From the NCBI GenBank assembly GCA_017651165.1, contig JAGCDH010000001.1, positions 30,931 through 94,930 on the forward strand: a DNA stretch of 64,000 nt, given 5' to 3'. This DNA comes from Bacilli bacterium (GTDB lineage: Bacteria; Bacillota_I; Bacilli_A; RFN20; CAG-826). The position numbers were made by a program, and so were the translations under genes. The notes under the pieces were generated by a model. It was given only the letters and a program-made list of their open reading frames with translations. It searched no databases and was not told the origin of the DNA. Of this stretch, positions 55,711-64,000 are shown one piece after another (position 1 is the first letter of the stretch; every line of letters starts with the position of its first letter).

Positions 55711-56911
55711 AATATTTTCCTACGATGCACATATTGTAAGCATCACGTGCAATCATGACTTCTTCGTCGGTTGGAATAACCGCTACTTTGATCTTGCTAT
55801 CAGGAGTGGAGATTAAAGCCTCTTTACCACGAATGCTCATATTGAGTTCTTCGTCGATCTTCACGCCTAATGCGCTTTCAAGCAAGTGAGCAACATCCCT
55901 ACGTGTACGTGGTTCGTTTTCACCAATACCAGCAGAGAAGACGATCAAATCACAACCACCTAATCTCACATAATATTGACCGATAAAATCGGCAATACGT
56001 CTATTGAAAATTTGGTTTGCTAAGACGGCATGTGGTTCACCTTTTTCAGCAGCGGCCAACACGTCTCTACTATCATTTGAAATACCAGAAACGCCTAAGA
56101 AACCAGATTTCTTATTAAACATTTGATAAACTTCTTCAGCGCTCTTACCAGTAACGGAAACAACATAGTTGAAAACGGATGGATCCATATCACCAGTACG
56201 TGTGCCCATCATGATACCACCCAAAGGTGTTAAGCCCATTGATGTAGCAACGCACTTACCATTTTCAATCGCGGTAATGGAAGCGCCAGAACCGATGTGA
56301 CAGGAGATAATACGTGGGTTTTTGACGCCCTCTAAATACTTAATACCTTCTTGGGCTAAGTACTTATGGCTTGTACCATGAGCGCCGTATCTTCTAATGT
56401 CATATTTCTCAGTTAATTCATAAGGAATTGGGAAAGTATAATCCGCTGGTGACATCGTTTGATGGAAAGCGGTATCAAATGTCGCGATTGCTGGACAGTT
56501 TGGAAGCACTTCTTTGAAGGCTCTGAAACATGTTAAGTGAGCGGCATTGTGAAGTGGGGCAAGTGGTACTAATGATTCAATTTTAGCTTCTGTATCTGCA
56601 TCAAACATCGCGGAAGCAGAGAAGTATTTACCACCTTGAACGATACGGTGGCCAATTGCCTTAATTTCATTAAAATCTTTAATAATACCTTTCTCAATGA
56701 AGGATTGGACCACTAATTTAGCGGCCACACCATGATTTGGGAAAGATGGGTTTGTGACATCCTTTTTGTCACCATACTTAATAGTGAAAATTCCATCTGG
56801 TAAACCGATTCTTTCACAGTTTCCAGAACAAAGAACTTTTTCTTCAGGCATTTCGTATAATTTGAATTTCAATGAGGAACTGCCTGAGTTTATTGTCATT
56901 ACTTTAGCCAT
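55685..56911 (-). CDS. ackA: acetate kinase
   Basis: 408-aa ASKHA-fold enzyme making ATP from acetyl phosphate at the end of fermentation. VMTINSGSSSLKFKLY at the N-terminus, HRIVQGGKYF, FDTAFHQTM, HGTSHKYLAQEG, GGIMMGTRTGDMDPS and GIGENEPRTRRDV. AAAGGA precedes ATG. pta is not in the window. It diverges from glgB. Confidence 0.97.
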   Translation of the reverse strand: MAKVMTINSGSSSLKFKLYEMPEEKVLCSGNCERIGLPDGIFTIKYGDKKDVTNPSFPNHGVAAKLVVQSFIEKGIIKDFNEIKAIGHRIVQGGKYFSASAMFDADTEAKIESLVPLAPLHNAAHLTCFRAFKEVLPNCPAIATFDTAFHQTMSPADYTFPIPYELTEKYDIRRYGAHGTSHKYLAQEGIKYLEGVKNPRIISCHIGSGASITAIENGKCVATSMGLTPLGGIMMGTRTGDMDPSVFNYVVSVTGKSAEEVYQMFNKKSGFLGVSGISNDSRDVLAAAEKGEPHAVLANQIFNRRIADFIGQYYVRLGGCDLIVFSAGIGENEPRTRRDVAHLLESALGVKIDEELNMSIRGKEALISTPDSKIKVAVIPTDEEVMIARDAYNMCIVGKYYEIESKNC

Positions 56912-56939
56912 AATAATATCCTTTCAAAAACCATTTGTT

Positions 56940-56968
56940 ATTATGACATATTATCGGCCTCTATTCAA
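56940..56968 (-). promoter_or_regulatory. promoter of ackA
   Basis: Minus-strand TTGAAT (56968-56963), 17 bp, TGT and CATAAT (56945-56940). A 16-bp palindrome covers the -35. Confidence 0.6.
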
Positions 56969-56978
56969 TTAATTGAAT
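56963..56978. promoter_or_regulatory. 16-bp perfect palindrome over the ackA -35 (candidate operator)
   Basis: ATTCAATTAATTGAAT is identical to its reverse complement and occupies the -35 hexamer and upstream edge of the ackA promoter. A bound dimeric regulator would block the polymerase. Confidence 0.5.
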
Positions 56979-57099
56979 GAATAAATAATAGTGATTTTTC
57001 GTCAATTTGCTATTTTTCTCATTTTTAAAAGGCAAAATTATTTGAGAAAAGTAATTCTAGTAGGTTATTTTATAGTGAAAAAACCACTGTAAATAATAG

Positions 57100-57115
57100 T
57101 TAACAATATTGTTAA
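57100..57115. promoter_or_regulatory. 16-bp perfect palindrome upstream of glgB (candidate operator)
   Basis: TTAACAATATTGTTAA is a perfect palindrome 66 bp before glgB. It differs in sequence from the ackA palindrome, so two different regulators are possible. Confidence 0.45.
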
Positions 57116-57180
57116 AAACTAACAAAAAACTACAAATTATCTTCTTTTTATTTAATAATAAATGCGTTGGAGTTGATATT

Positions 57181-59013
57181 ATGGCATTTGGTTTACTTTA
57201 CGACTTCTTAAATGGTCAATGCATTGAAGCTCACAATTACTTCGGTGCGCATTTCTCAGAAAAAGACGGACAATCGTTCGTCACATTCCGTCTCTATGCT
57301 CCTATGGCAGAAGATGTCTCCGTTATCGGTGAATGGAACAATTGGGACGTGACAAAAGATAAGATGAATAAAATCGATATGGCGGGTGTTTGGGAAGTTA
57401 CGATTCCAAATCTCCAAAATTATCAATGCTATAAATTCCATTTTAAGAATGCCAAAGGTAGATACGTCGATAAAATCGATCCATATGCTTTTTGCTCAGA
57501 ATTAAGACCTGGCACTTGTTCACGTCTTTTTGATAATCGTAATTTCGCTTGGCACGACAATCCATGGCTTAAAAAACGCACAAGAAACTTTGATAAACCA
57601 ATGTCAATTTATGAAATGCATTTAGGTTCTTGGAAGGGCTTAGCGGAAGACGGCCATAAGTATTCTTATGAAGAAATCGCTGATTTCCTCATTCCATATA
57701 TTAAAGAAGCTGGTTTTACCCATGTTGAATTCATGCCGTTAGTGCAATATCCGTTCGATGGTTCATGGGGTTATCAAGGAACCGGCTTTTTCTCTATCGA
57801 TTCCCGCTATGGTAATCCTTTCCAATTAATGTCTTTAATCGACCGCTTACACCAAGCTGGTATCGGTGCGATTATTGACTTTGCGCCCGTTCACTTTGCA
57901 ACAGATAAATGGGCATTAGCCGAATATGATGGCTCTTGTTTATACGAATATTCAAACGAGCACCGTGTTTCACCATGGGGTAGTTATCAATTTGATTTAG
58001 GCAAAGATCCAGTTCGTAGCTTCTTAATGAGTGCGATGAACTACTTTGTAGATTACTTCCATTTTGATGGTGTTAGAGTGGACGCTGTTAGTAACATTAT
58101 TTACTATAACGGCGATAGTTCAATCGGTGAGAACAGTGGGGCTATTGAGTTCATTAAACGTCTCAATGCTAAACTCCATATCGCTCATGATTCGGTCATG
58201 ATGATTGCTGAAGATAGTACCGCATTTGCGGGTACCACCAAACCAACCGAATATGGTGGCTTAGGCTTTGACTATAAATGGGATTTAGGTTGGATGAATG
58301 ATACTTTGAAGTATTACTCCAAAGACCCAATTTATAAGAAATGGGAACATCACAATATCACGTTCAGTATGGCCTATTTCTATAGTGATAACTTCATGCT
58401 TCCTTTATCTCACGACGAAGTCGTTCATGGCAAAGGCACGATTATTAATAAGATGTGGGGCGATTATTATCAAAAGTTCGCTCTCATCCGTAACTTATAC
58501 ACATATCAATTCGCTCACCCAGGCAAAAAACTCAACTTCATGGGTAACGAATTAGCGTCATTCGATGAATGGAATGAGAATAAATCATTACCTTGGAATC
58601 TTAAAACTTTCCCAGCGCATGATAGCATCTCGCGCCTCATCCGTGATTTAAATCGCATCTACGCTCATGAAAAAGCGATGTATTTTGAAGAGCATAATCC
58701 CGATCACTTCCGTTGGCTGATGGTGGACAACGCTAACGATAGTGTTTATGCTTTCCAAAGAACTGTTGGTGATGAAACACTCGTCTTTGTCTTCAACATG
58801 ACCACCAATTATTTTGAATATTTTGCCATTCCATTAATGCAAGATGGCGTTTATGAGGAAATCTTTAACTCTGATAAAGATGTCTATGGAGGAGCCAACC
58901 AATACAATGGTTTACCAATTGAAAGTGAACCAGGTAGTTTTGAAGGTCTTCCATATCATTTCACAATCAAATTAGGATGTTTTGCCGCTTGTATTTTCAA
59001 GAAAATAAAGTAA
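57181..59013 (+). CDS. glgB: 1,4-alpha-glucan branching enzyme
   Basis: 610-aa GH13 enzyme. N-terminal CBM48 (FRLYAPMAEDVSVIGEWNNW), then the barrel with EMHLGSWKG, the nucleophile region FDGVRVDAVSN, general acid MIAEDST and LPLSHDEVVHGKG. ATG 57181 after TTGGAG gives the usual N-terminus; the upstream in-frame ATG 57109 lies inside the palindrome and adds 24 unusual residues. It adds alpha-1,6 branches to the glucan made by GlgA. Confidence 0.96.
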   Translation: MAFGLLYDFLNGQCIEAHNYFGAHFSEKDGQSFVTFRLYAPMAEDVSVIGEWNNWDVTKDKMNKIDMAGVWEVTIPNLQNYQCYKFHFKNAKGRYVDKIDPYAFCSELRPGTCSRLFDNRNFAWHDNPWLKKRTRNFDKPMSIYEMHLGSWKGLAEDGHKYSYEEIADFLIPYIKEAGFTHVEFMPLVQYPFDGSWGYQGTGFFSIDSRYGNPFQLMSLIDRLHQAGIGAIIDFAPVHFATDKWALAEYDGSCLYEYSNEHRVSPWGSYQFDLGKDPVRSFLMSAMNYFVDYFHFDGVRVDAVSNIIYYNGDSSIGENSGAIEFIKRLNAKLHIAHDSVMMIAEDSTAFAGTTKPTEYGGLGFDYKWDLGWMNDTLKYYSKDPIYKKWEHHNITFSMAYFYSDNFMLPLSHDEVVHGKGTIINKMWGDYYQKFALIRNLYTYQFAHPGKKLNFMGNELASFDEWNENKSLPWNLKTFPAHDSISRLIRDLNRIYAHEKAMYFEEHNPDHFRWLMVDNANDSVYAFQRTVGDETLVFVFNMTTNYFEYFAIPLMQDGVYEEIFNSDKDVYGGANQYNGLPIESEPGSFEGLPYHFTIKLGCFAACIFKKIK

Positions 59014-59026
59014 GGAGATTATTCGT

Positions 59027-61432
59027 ATGTTTGAAAACAAACAATCATTCAAAGAAGAATATGCTCGACGTCTTTTAGAAACATATGGTGTGACAGTGGA
59101 ATCTTCACACATTACCGAACGCTACGCCGTTTTAGGCGAGATGGTACGCGACTATGCGAATGTTGACTGGGGACGTACACACGATAAATCCATCGAAGCC
59201 AAACAAAGGACACTCATTTATTTCTCCATGGAATTCTTAATTGGTCGACTTTTAGTCAACAATTTGCAAAACATGGGAATTTATGAAATCGTCAAAGACG
59301 GTCTTAACGACTTTGGTATCGATATTAACGAGCTCGAAGAAGAAGAAAGTGATGCTGGTCTTGGCAATGGTGGCCTCGGTCGTTTAGCGGCTTGCTTCTT
59401 AGATAGTATTGCCTCTTTAGGCTATGTCGGTCATGGTAACTGTATCCGTTATGGTTATGGTTTCTTCCGTCAAAAAATCGTTAAAGGCAAACAAACCGAA
59501 TTACCAGATCAATGGTTAACCAACGGTTATGTTTGGGAAAATAGAAGAGCGAAATACGCTGTAGAAGTGAAATTCTATGGTACCCCTGAAACATATATGA
59601 AGCCTGATGGTACATACGCCATTCGAACCGCTCATACAGTTAATGTCCGTGCGGTTCCATATGATGTGCCTGTCGTGGGCTATCGTAATCACGTCACAAA
59701 CACATTACGCTTATGGAACGCTGAACCATCATCTCACCATCTTCCAAAGAACATGTCCTTTAAGGAATACTGTGTGGCGCTTGAAGAATTAACACATGGT
59801 TTATATCCAGACGATAGTACCGAAGAAGGCCGTATCTTAAGATTAAGACAACAATACTTCTTAGTGTCCGCTGGTTTACAAGCCACTTTAGCGTCATATT
59901 ATCGTCACCATGGAACCTTGAAAGGTATCCATGAACAATACGTCTTCCAACTCAATGACACTCACCCAATCTTAGCGATTCCAGAAATGATGAGAATCAT
60001 GATGGATGAATATGATATGGGCTGGGATGAAGCTTGGGAAGAAGTGACCCAGTCTATGGCGTTCACTAACCACACTGTTATGCCAGAAGCCTTAGAAAAA
60101 TGGCCAGTGAGATATGTGCAAGATCTCATTCCACGTATCTTTATGATTATCGAAGAAATCAATCGTCGTTTCTCTATTGAAATGAATGAAAATAATGTCC
60201 CTAATGATCAAAGATGGCAAATGAGCATCATCAAAGATGGTCAAATCCATATGTGCAACTTAGCAATCTACACCTGTTATAGCGTGAATGGTGTCGCGGC
60301 TTTGCACACTCAAATTCTTAAAGACATCACCTTCAAAGATTTCTATAGCTATATGCCAGAGAAATTCAATAACAAGACCAATGGTGTCACCCATCGTAGA
60401 TGGTTGCTTTATGCTAATCCAAAACTCGCTAACTTAATTACTGAAAAGATTGGCGATAGTTGGATTACCAACATGGACGACATCAAAGCGTTCGAGAAGT
60501 TTAAAGATGATGAAAAGGTCTTAAACAAACTCGGTGAAATCAAACGCGAAAACAAAATTGCTTTAGCAAAATATATCAAAGAACATAACAATATCGATGT
60601 CGATGTCGATAGCATCTTTGATGTCCAAATTAAGAGATTGCATGCCTATAAGAGACAACTTTTAAATGTCTTCCATATCATTTATCTCTACCAAAGAATG
60701 AAATCTGATCCAAACTTCAGAATCTTCCCACATACATACATTTTTGGCGCGAAGGCTGCGCCTAGCTATACGTACGCAAAGAAGATTATTGAACTCATCC
60801 TTGCGGTTGCAGAAGTAGTGAATAACGACGAAGAAACAAATAAGTATCTCAAAGTCGTCTTTATCGAAAACTATGGTGTCACCTTAGCCGAACTCATTAT
60901 TCCTGCTGCTGATGTCAGTGAACAAATTAGTACCGCTGGTAAAGAAGCAAGTGGTACATCCAATATGAAACTCATGATGAATGGGGCCATTACCTTTGGT
61001 ACGATGGATGGCGCAAACATCGAAATCGTCCAAAGAGCGGGCAAAGAAAACGCTGTCATCTTTGGTTTAACCGCGGAAGAAGTGGAACGTCATTACGCCA
61101 TGAATGATTATAATCCATGGGATGTTTATAACGATGACTACCGCATTAAAGGAATCTTAGATTCATTATTCAATAGTGAATGGTCTGGTTTCCGCCATGA
61201 TCGTTTCACCATGATTTTTGATGAAATCATGAATAAGCGTGACGAGTATTTCATCCTTGCCGACTTTGATAGCTACGCTAAAGGTCAAGAAAAGATCCAA
61301 GAACTCTATCAAGATCAAAAACTTTGGAACAAGATGTGCTTAATGAATATCGCTAACTCTTCATTCTTCACTAGTGATAGAACTATCAAGAGTTACGCTG
61401 AAGAAATCTGGCACTTAAAAGAGGTGAAATAA
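59027..61432 (+). CDS. glgP: glycogen phosphorylase
   Basis: 801-aa PLP enzyme releasing glucose-1-phosphate from glycogen. GLGNGGLGRLAACFLDS near the N-terminus, RYGYGFFRQ, QLNDTHPILAIPEM, RRWLLYANP and the PLP-lysine region EASGTSNMKLMMNGA. Full length. AAGGAG lies 9 nt before ATG. Paired with glgB; biosynthetic glg genes are 36 kb away. Confidence 0.97.
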   Translation: MFENKQSFKEEYARRLLETYGVTVESSHITERYAVLGEMVRDYANVDWGRTHDKSIEAKQRTLIYFSMEFLIGRLLVNNLQNMGIYEIVKDGLNDFGIDINELEEEESDAGLGNGGLGRLAACFLDSIASLGYVGHGNCIRYGYGFFRQKIVKGKQTELPDQWLTNGYVWENRRAKYAVEVKFYGTPETYMKPDGTYAIRTAHTVNVRAVPYDVPVVGYRNHVTNTLRLWNAEPSSHHLPKNMSFKEYCVALEELTHGLYPDDSTEEGRILRLRQQYFLVSAGLQATLASYYRHHGTLKGIHEQYVFQLNDTHPILAIPEMMRIMMDEYDMGWDEAWEEVTQSMAFTNHTVMPEALEKWPVRYVQDLIPRIFMIIEEINRRFSIEMNENNVPNDQRWQMSIIKDGQIHMCNLAIYTCYSVNGVAALHTQILKDITFKDFYSYMPEKFNNKTNGVTHRRWLLYANPKLANLITEKIGDSWITNMDDIKAFEKFKDDEKVLNKLGEIKRENKIALAKYIKEHNNIDVDVDSIFDVQIKRLHAYKRQLLNVFHIIYLYQRMKSDPNFRIFPHTYIFGAKAAPSYTYAKKIIELILAVAEVVNNDEETNKYLKVVFIENYGVTLAELIIPAADVSEQISTAGKEASGTSNMKLMMNGAITFGTMDGANIEIVQRAGKENAVIFGLTAEEVERHYAMNDYNPWDVYNDDYRIKGILDSLFNSEWSGFRHDRFTMIFDEIMNKRDEYFILADFDSYAKGQEKIQELYQDQKLWNKMCLMNIANSSFFTSDRTIKSYAEEIWHLKEVK

Positions 61433-61923
61433 TGGCGATTGATTTAAGTAACCTCTATCAAAAACAAGCGGAATTAGACCAAAGAATCGCTGATAACCAT
61501 CACATTAGCTATGCTACCACTAGAGAAAGACGCATCTTAGCCCTTCTCGTGGAGTTTGGTGAATTCGCTAATGCGACAAGATGCTTTAAATATTGGTCAA
61601 ACAAACCAAGTGAAGCCCAAGATATCGTCTTGGACGAATATGTTGATGGTTTACATTTCTTCTTATCTTTGGGTATTGATATCAAAGTGAGCAAGAAACA
61701 ATATAACTACACAAAGCACGCTGATAACTTGACCAAACAGATCTTAGAAGTTTACCGTTTAGCGGCCGTCTTCTATAAGAAACAAGATGAAAAATCTTAC
61801 ATCAAAGCTTTTCAAGCTTTCATCAATATCGTTCCTCTTTTAAAAGTGAGATGGACCACAATTGAAAAGGCCTATTATAAAAAACTTGGCGAGAATTATC
61901 ACCGCCAAGACACTAACTACTAA
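61432..61923 (+). CDS. dimeric dUTP diphosphatase (dUTPase_2/MazG-like)
   Basis: 163-aa all-alpha enzyme. LLVEFGEFANATRCFKYWSN supplies the metal-binding Glu residues and VDGLHFFLSLGI the EYVDG part of the family motif. It removes dUTP and supplies dUMP. It overlaps the glgP stop by one base (TAATG), so it is co-transcribed although functionally unrelated. Confidence 0.88.
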   Translation: MAIDLSNLYQKQAELDQRIADNHHISYATTRERRILALLVEFGEFANATRCFKYWSNKPSEAQDIVLDEYVDGLHFFLSLGIDIKVSKKQYNYTKHADNLTKQILEVYRLAAVFYKKQDEKSYIKAFQAFINIVPLLKVRWTTIEKAYYKKLGENYHRQDTNY

Positions 61924-61932
61924 GATAGTTAA

Positions 61933-62370
61933 TTAATCGTTAAGTAAGGAATCGATCTCGTCTTCGTTATAGACTTCGATTCCTTTTTCTTTTAAGTATT
62001 CTGCAGTCACGCCCATTCCAGGAATCACTCTGCTAGAGAATGAGCCATCATAGATTTCTTTACTGCCGCAAGAAGGAGATCTTTCTTTTAGAATGACCTT
62101 TTTGATTTTTAAGAATAGGCAGATATTAAAAGCTAATTCAGCGCCTCTTTCAAAAGCAGTAGTGACATCATCTCCGGCTTGATTGATAACTCGTCCATCT
62201 TTTCTTTCTGATGGTGAACGTGGAATTCTTAGTCCACCTTCAACTTCAGGACAAAAAGGGATAAGCTCATATTTCTCTAGAAGCTTCTCAATAAGAGGAG
62301 ACTTATTGTTGCCTCCGTTATATTTAACGTTGTCACCCACTAAACAGGCCGAGATGAGAATTCTTTCCAT
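61933..62370 (-). CDS. DUF523 protein, TudS-like [4Fe-4S] desulfidase
   Basis: 145 aa. Three conserved cysteines, Cys9 (SACLVG), Cys40 (PFCPEVEGGL) and Cys101 (SPSCG), match the cluster ligands of thiouracil desulfurase TudS. RIPRSPSE is another family mark. A role in removing sulfur from thiolated bases is established for one member and inferred here. It is convergent with the dUTPase. It has its own promoter and a predicted leader of only 4-5 nt. Confidence 0.85.
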   Translation of the reverse strand: MERILISACLVGDNVKYNGGNNKSPLIEKLLEKYELIPFCPEVEGGLRIPRSPSERKDGRVINQAGDDVTTAFERGAELAFNICLFLKIKKVILKERSPSCGSKEIYDGSFSSRVIPGMGVTAEYLKEKGIEVYNEDEIDSLLND

Positions 62371-62381
62371 AAGACGAAACT

Positions 62382-62410
62382 ATTGTAATTGTTATTTCTT
62401 TTTTCTTCAA
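62382..62410 (-). promoter_or_regulatory. promoter of DUF523 gene, predicted near-leaderless
   Basis: Minus-strand TTGAAG (62410-62405), 17 bp, TACAAT (62387-62382). The -10 is 11 bp from the ATG and no Shine-Dalgarno intervenes. Confidence 0.6.
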
Positions 62411-62458
62411 TAACTAGGGACAAATCATAAAATATTATGATTATTTGTAGTTTTAAGG

Positions 62459-62464
62459 TAAAAT
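62459..62464 (+). promoter_or_regulatory. -10 element adjoining the YgjP-like gene
   Basis: TAAAAT with 6 bp to ATG 62471; no ribosome site. Transcription would start on the A of the ATG. No good -35. Confidence 0.4.
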
Positions 62465-62470
62465 AAACGC

Positions 62471-63109
62471 ATGGATGCAAAAATGACTTACGAACTTGAT
62501 GGACAAATTTACGAAGTGGAAATAATCTACAAAAGAATTAGAAATATTCACTTCCGTTTTGAGAATGAAAAATACCTTATTTCTTGCCCAAAAAGAACGC
62601 CAGTAAGCATGATAAAAAGTGGGTTAGATAAATACGCTAGAAAACTCCGTGATAGAAGCACTAAAACTCAGGCTTTTGGAGATGATTATGTCTATTTATT
62701 TGGCCAAAAAGTAGCGGTTTCTTATCCTGGCTCTTTGTTTTTAGACGCTGAGACAAAAATCAATTTTAAAGACCAGGACGATTTGATCAAAAAGGCGAGG
62801 AAATATTTCCTAAATTATATGCAGGGTCGCACGCTTTACTACGAAGAATTCATGAAAAGTCCCCATTATTTAGTAAAGGTGAGACAAATGAAATCTAGAT
62901 ATGGTTCAAATAACCGCCACGCTAAGACAATTACATATTCTTTGACTCTGCTACATTATTCACCAGAAATCATTGATTCTGTGATAGTCCATGAATTAGC
63001 TCATTGCTTCGTTTATAACCATAGCGATAAATTTTATCGCGTTGTATATAATTACTGTCCGCGGTATGATGAATTCAGAAAAAAACTGATCAAGGCGGTA
63101 TTTGCATAA
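62471..63109 (+). CDS. YgjP-like (DUF45) zinc metalloprotease family protein
   Basis: 212 aa. The zinc motif is His174-Glu175-x-x-His178 (VIVHELAHCF) with third ligand His184 in NHSDKF, the YgjP/SprT-like pattern. The middle has QMKSRYGSNN, like the family WGSC/S segment. Biological role in bacteria is unclear; some family members neighbour restriction genes, but here it is followed by a SpoU methyltransferase that it overlaps by one base. Confidence 0.87.
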   Translation: MDAKMTYELDGQIYEVEIIYKRIRNIHFRFENEKYLISCPKRTPVSMIKSGLDKYARKLRDRSTKTQAFGDDYVYLFGQKVAVSYPGSLFLDAETKINFKDQDDLIKKARKYFLNYMQGRTLYYEEFMKSPHYLVKVRQMKSRYGSNNRHAKTITYSLTLLHYSPEIIDSVIVHELAHCFVYNHSDKFYRVVYNYCPRYDEFRKKLIKAVFA

Positions 63110-63831
63110 TGCTCGAGATTTTATCGAAGAATAATCAAAAGGTTAAAGATGCTTGCGCTCTTAGAATGAAAAAGGTGCGTCAAGAAAAAGGTCTTTTCCT
63201 TATGGAAGGTATCAAAAATCTCGACATGGCTTTAAGATTTGGCATAGTGAAACAAATCTTTACTTCGATCGGTCTTCCAAAGCTCAAACAAGATATCGAA
63301 TGCTACAAAGTTAATGATGAAGTATTACATAAGTTATCCAGTTCAGAAAACCCTGAAGGTGTCGTCTTTGTATGCGAACAATTGAAGCCTAAAAAAGACA
63401 AGAAAGATTATCATAAAATTGTTTATCTTGATCAGATTAATGATCCAGGAAACTTAGGCACTATTTTAAGGACCGCAGTGGCATTTAATTATGACGCAGT
63501 GATCTTAAGCAAAAGTAGTGTAGATTTATATAACGAAAAAGTCGTTGCCGCAAGTAAAGGTGCTTTGTTCTTAATCGATGCGTTTTATGATGACATCGAA
63601 AACTACGTTAACGGATATCAAATAATTGTTAGTGCCCTAGATGAGGCAGTGTCTTTAGATACAATCAAAAAACCAAAGGATTTTGTGCTAGTATTGGGAA
63701 ACGAAAGCCATGGTGTTTCATCTGAGACACTTAAACTAGCCAATACGATTGTAAAAATCGATATGAATGATGATATTGACTCTTTGAATGTTGCTGTCGC
63801 AGGTGGCATCCTGATGAATTATTTCAAATAG
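63109..63831 (+). CDS. SpoU/TrmH-family RNA 2'-O-methyltransferase
   Basis: 240 aa. An N-terminal substrate-binding domain (FLMEGIKNLDMAL) is followed by a SPOUT domain with LDQINDPGNLGTILRTA (motif 1), LVLGNESHGVS (motif 2) and DSLNVAVAGGILMNYF (motif 3). The target, a 23S rRNA ribose or tRNA, cannot be decided. It overlaps the upstream gene by one base. Confidence 0.93.
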   Translation: MLEILSKNNQKVKDACALRMKKVRQEKGLFLMEGIKNLDMALRFGIVKQIFTSIGLPKLKQDIECYKVNDEVLHKLSSSENPEGVVFVCEQLKPKKDKKDYHKIVYLDQINDPGNLGTILRTAVAFNYDAVILSKSSVDLYNEKVVAASKGALFLIDAFYDDIENYVNGYQIIVSALDEAVSLDTIKKPKDFVLVLGNESHGVSSETLKLANTIVKIDMNDDIDSLNVAVAGGILMNYFK

Positions 63832-63832
63832 T

Positions 63833-64000
63833 ATGGGTATTTGTTCACACGTTTACGTTAAAAGATTTGTGTGCCGCTATGATAAAGAAGTCGGCGTTCC
63901 TTATTATGTGGCGGAAGATTTTAATGGTCTTCATCGTGAGGCATTTTCGTTTAACAATTCTAAAAGAATTGAAATACGTTATTTCTTTTATTACTACGAT
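63833..64000 (+). CDS. start of an unidentified gene (runs off the window)
   Basis: ATG 63833 lies 1 nt after the preceding stop, and the frame is open for 56 codons to the window end: MGICSHVYVKRFVC, then KEVGVPYYVAEDFNG and IEIRYFFYYYD. No family recognised. Tight spacing suggests co-translation with the methyltransferase. Confidence 0.6.
   Translation, partial: MGICSHVYVKRFVCRYDKEVGVPYYVAEDFNGLHREAFSFNNSKRIEIRYFFYYYD

Noticed and set aside
57109..57180. 24-residue N-terminal extension of GlgB
   Set aside because: It starts inside a palindrome, has no ribosome site and is unlike GlgB N-termini; ATG 57181 has TTGGAG.

Overview
The window is one contiguous stretch of a low-GC, gene-dense bacterial chromosome. 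It most resembles a wall-reduced or Mollicutes-adjacent member of class Bacilli, such as the uncultured gut orders around RF39 and Erysipelotrichales. This placement is inferred from gene content and gene order; no rRNA is present to confirm it. The standard code (table 11) applies: TGA ends many genes (atpB, rlmN, prpC, rsgA, nifZ, trmB) and Trp is TGG, which excludes the UGA=Trp mycoplasmas. Several neighbourhoods match classic Firmicutes order: atp operon; priA-rsmB-rlmN-prpC-prkC-rsgA-rpe; rpsD/ezrA-nifZ-thiI; infC-rpmI-rplT; dnaB-dnaI; dnaE-polA-mutM-coaE. No tRNA, rRNA, CRISPR, prophage or intact insertion sequence was seen.

Layout. 1-5979: F-type ATP synthase (atpB partial, atpE, F, H, A, G, D, C), then ppa and trmL. 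7068-11287: rqcH (minus), gmk and priA. 11335-17923: an acidic hypothetical protein, an RsmB-like protein without methyltransferase motifs, rlmN, the PP2C phosphatase/Ser-Thr kinase pair, rsgA, rpe and a membrane protein. 17981-18807 (minus): rpmB and a small membrane protein. 18911-29346: a long plus-strand run glgC-glgD-glgA-leuS-coaX-pepV-trmB-hypothetical-pncB. 29457-32369: a secreted M13-family metallopeptidase lipoprotein with four surface repeats. 32427-34187: rpsD with a structured leader, an unassigned ~160-nt structured RNA, a frameshifted toxin-like ORF, and an AT-rich region with DnaA boxes. 34188-38871: ezrA, nifZ, thiI and a CDP-alcohol phosphatidyltransferase. 38918-45187 (minus): rplT-rpmI-infC with an attenuator leader, an EAL-domain membrane protein, thrS and pfkA. 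45268-47619: a DnaA-box cluster followed by dnaB-dnaI. 47591-56911 (minus): a mutM-coaE fusion, polA, dnaE, nrnA and ackA. 57181-63831: glgB, glgP, a dUTPase, a DUF523/TudS-like protein (minus), a YgjP-like metalloprotease, a SpoU methyltransferase, and a partial ORF at the edge.

How the genes fit together. Energy metabolism looks fermentative: pfkA, ackA, ppa and a complete glycogen cycle split over two loci (glgC/glgD/glgA and glgB/glgP). The ATP synthase c subunit carries a two-carboxylate site of the Na+ type, so it may couple to sodium. Replication genes cluster in the right half, and dnaB-dnaI has a strong DnaA-box cluster upstream. Many proteins are trimmed relative to family norms: ThrRS without a full TGS domain, RqcH without room for the HhH domain, a kinase without PASTA domains, and RsmB without catalytic cysteines. 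This fits a streamlined host-associated genome.

The least explained items are the orphan structured RNA at 33267-33427, a recurring arrangement in which the promoter -10 element lies only 6-13 bp upstream of a start codon without a Shine-Dalgarno (predicted leaderless mRNAs), the catalytically stripped RsmB-like protein, the MutM-CoaE fusion, and the 16-bp palindromes between ackA and glgB.
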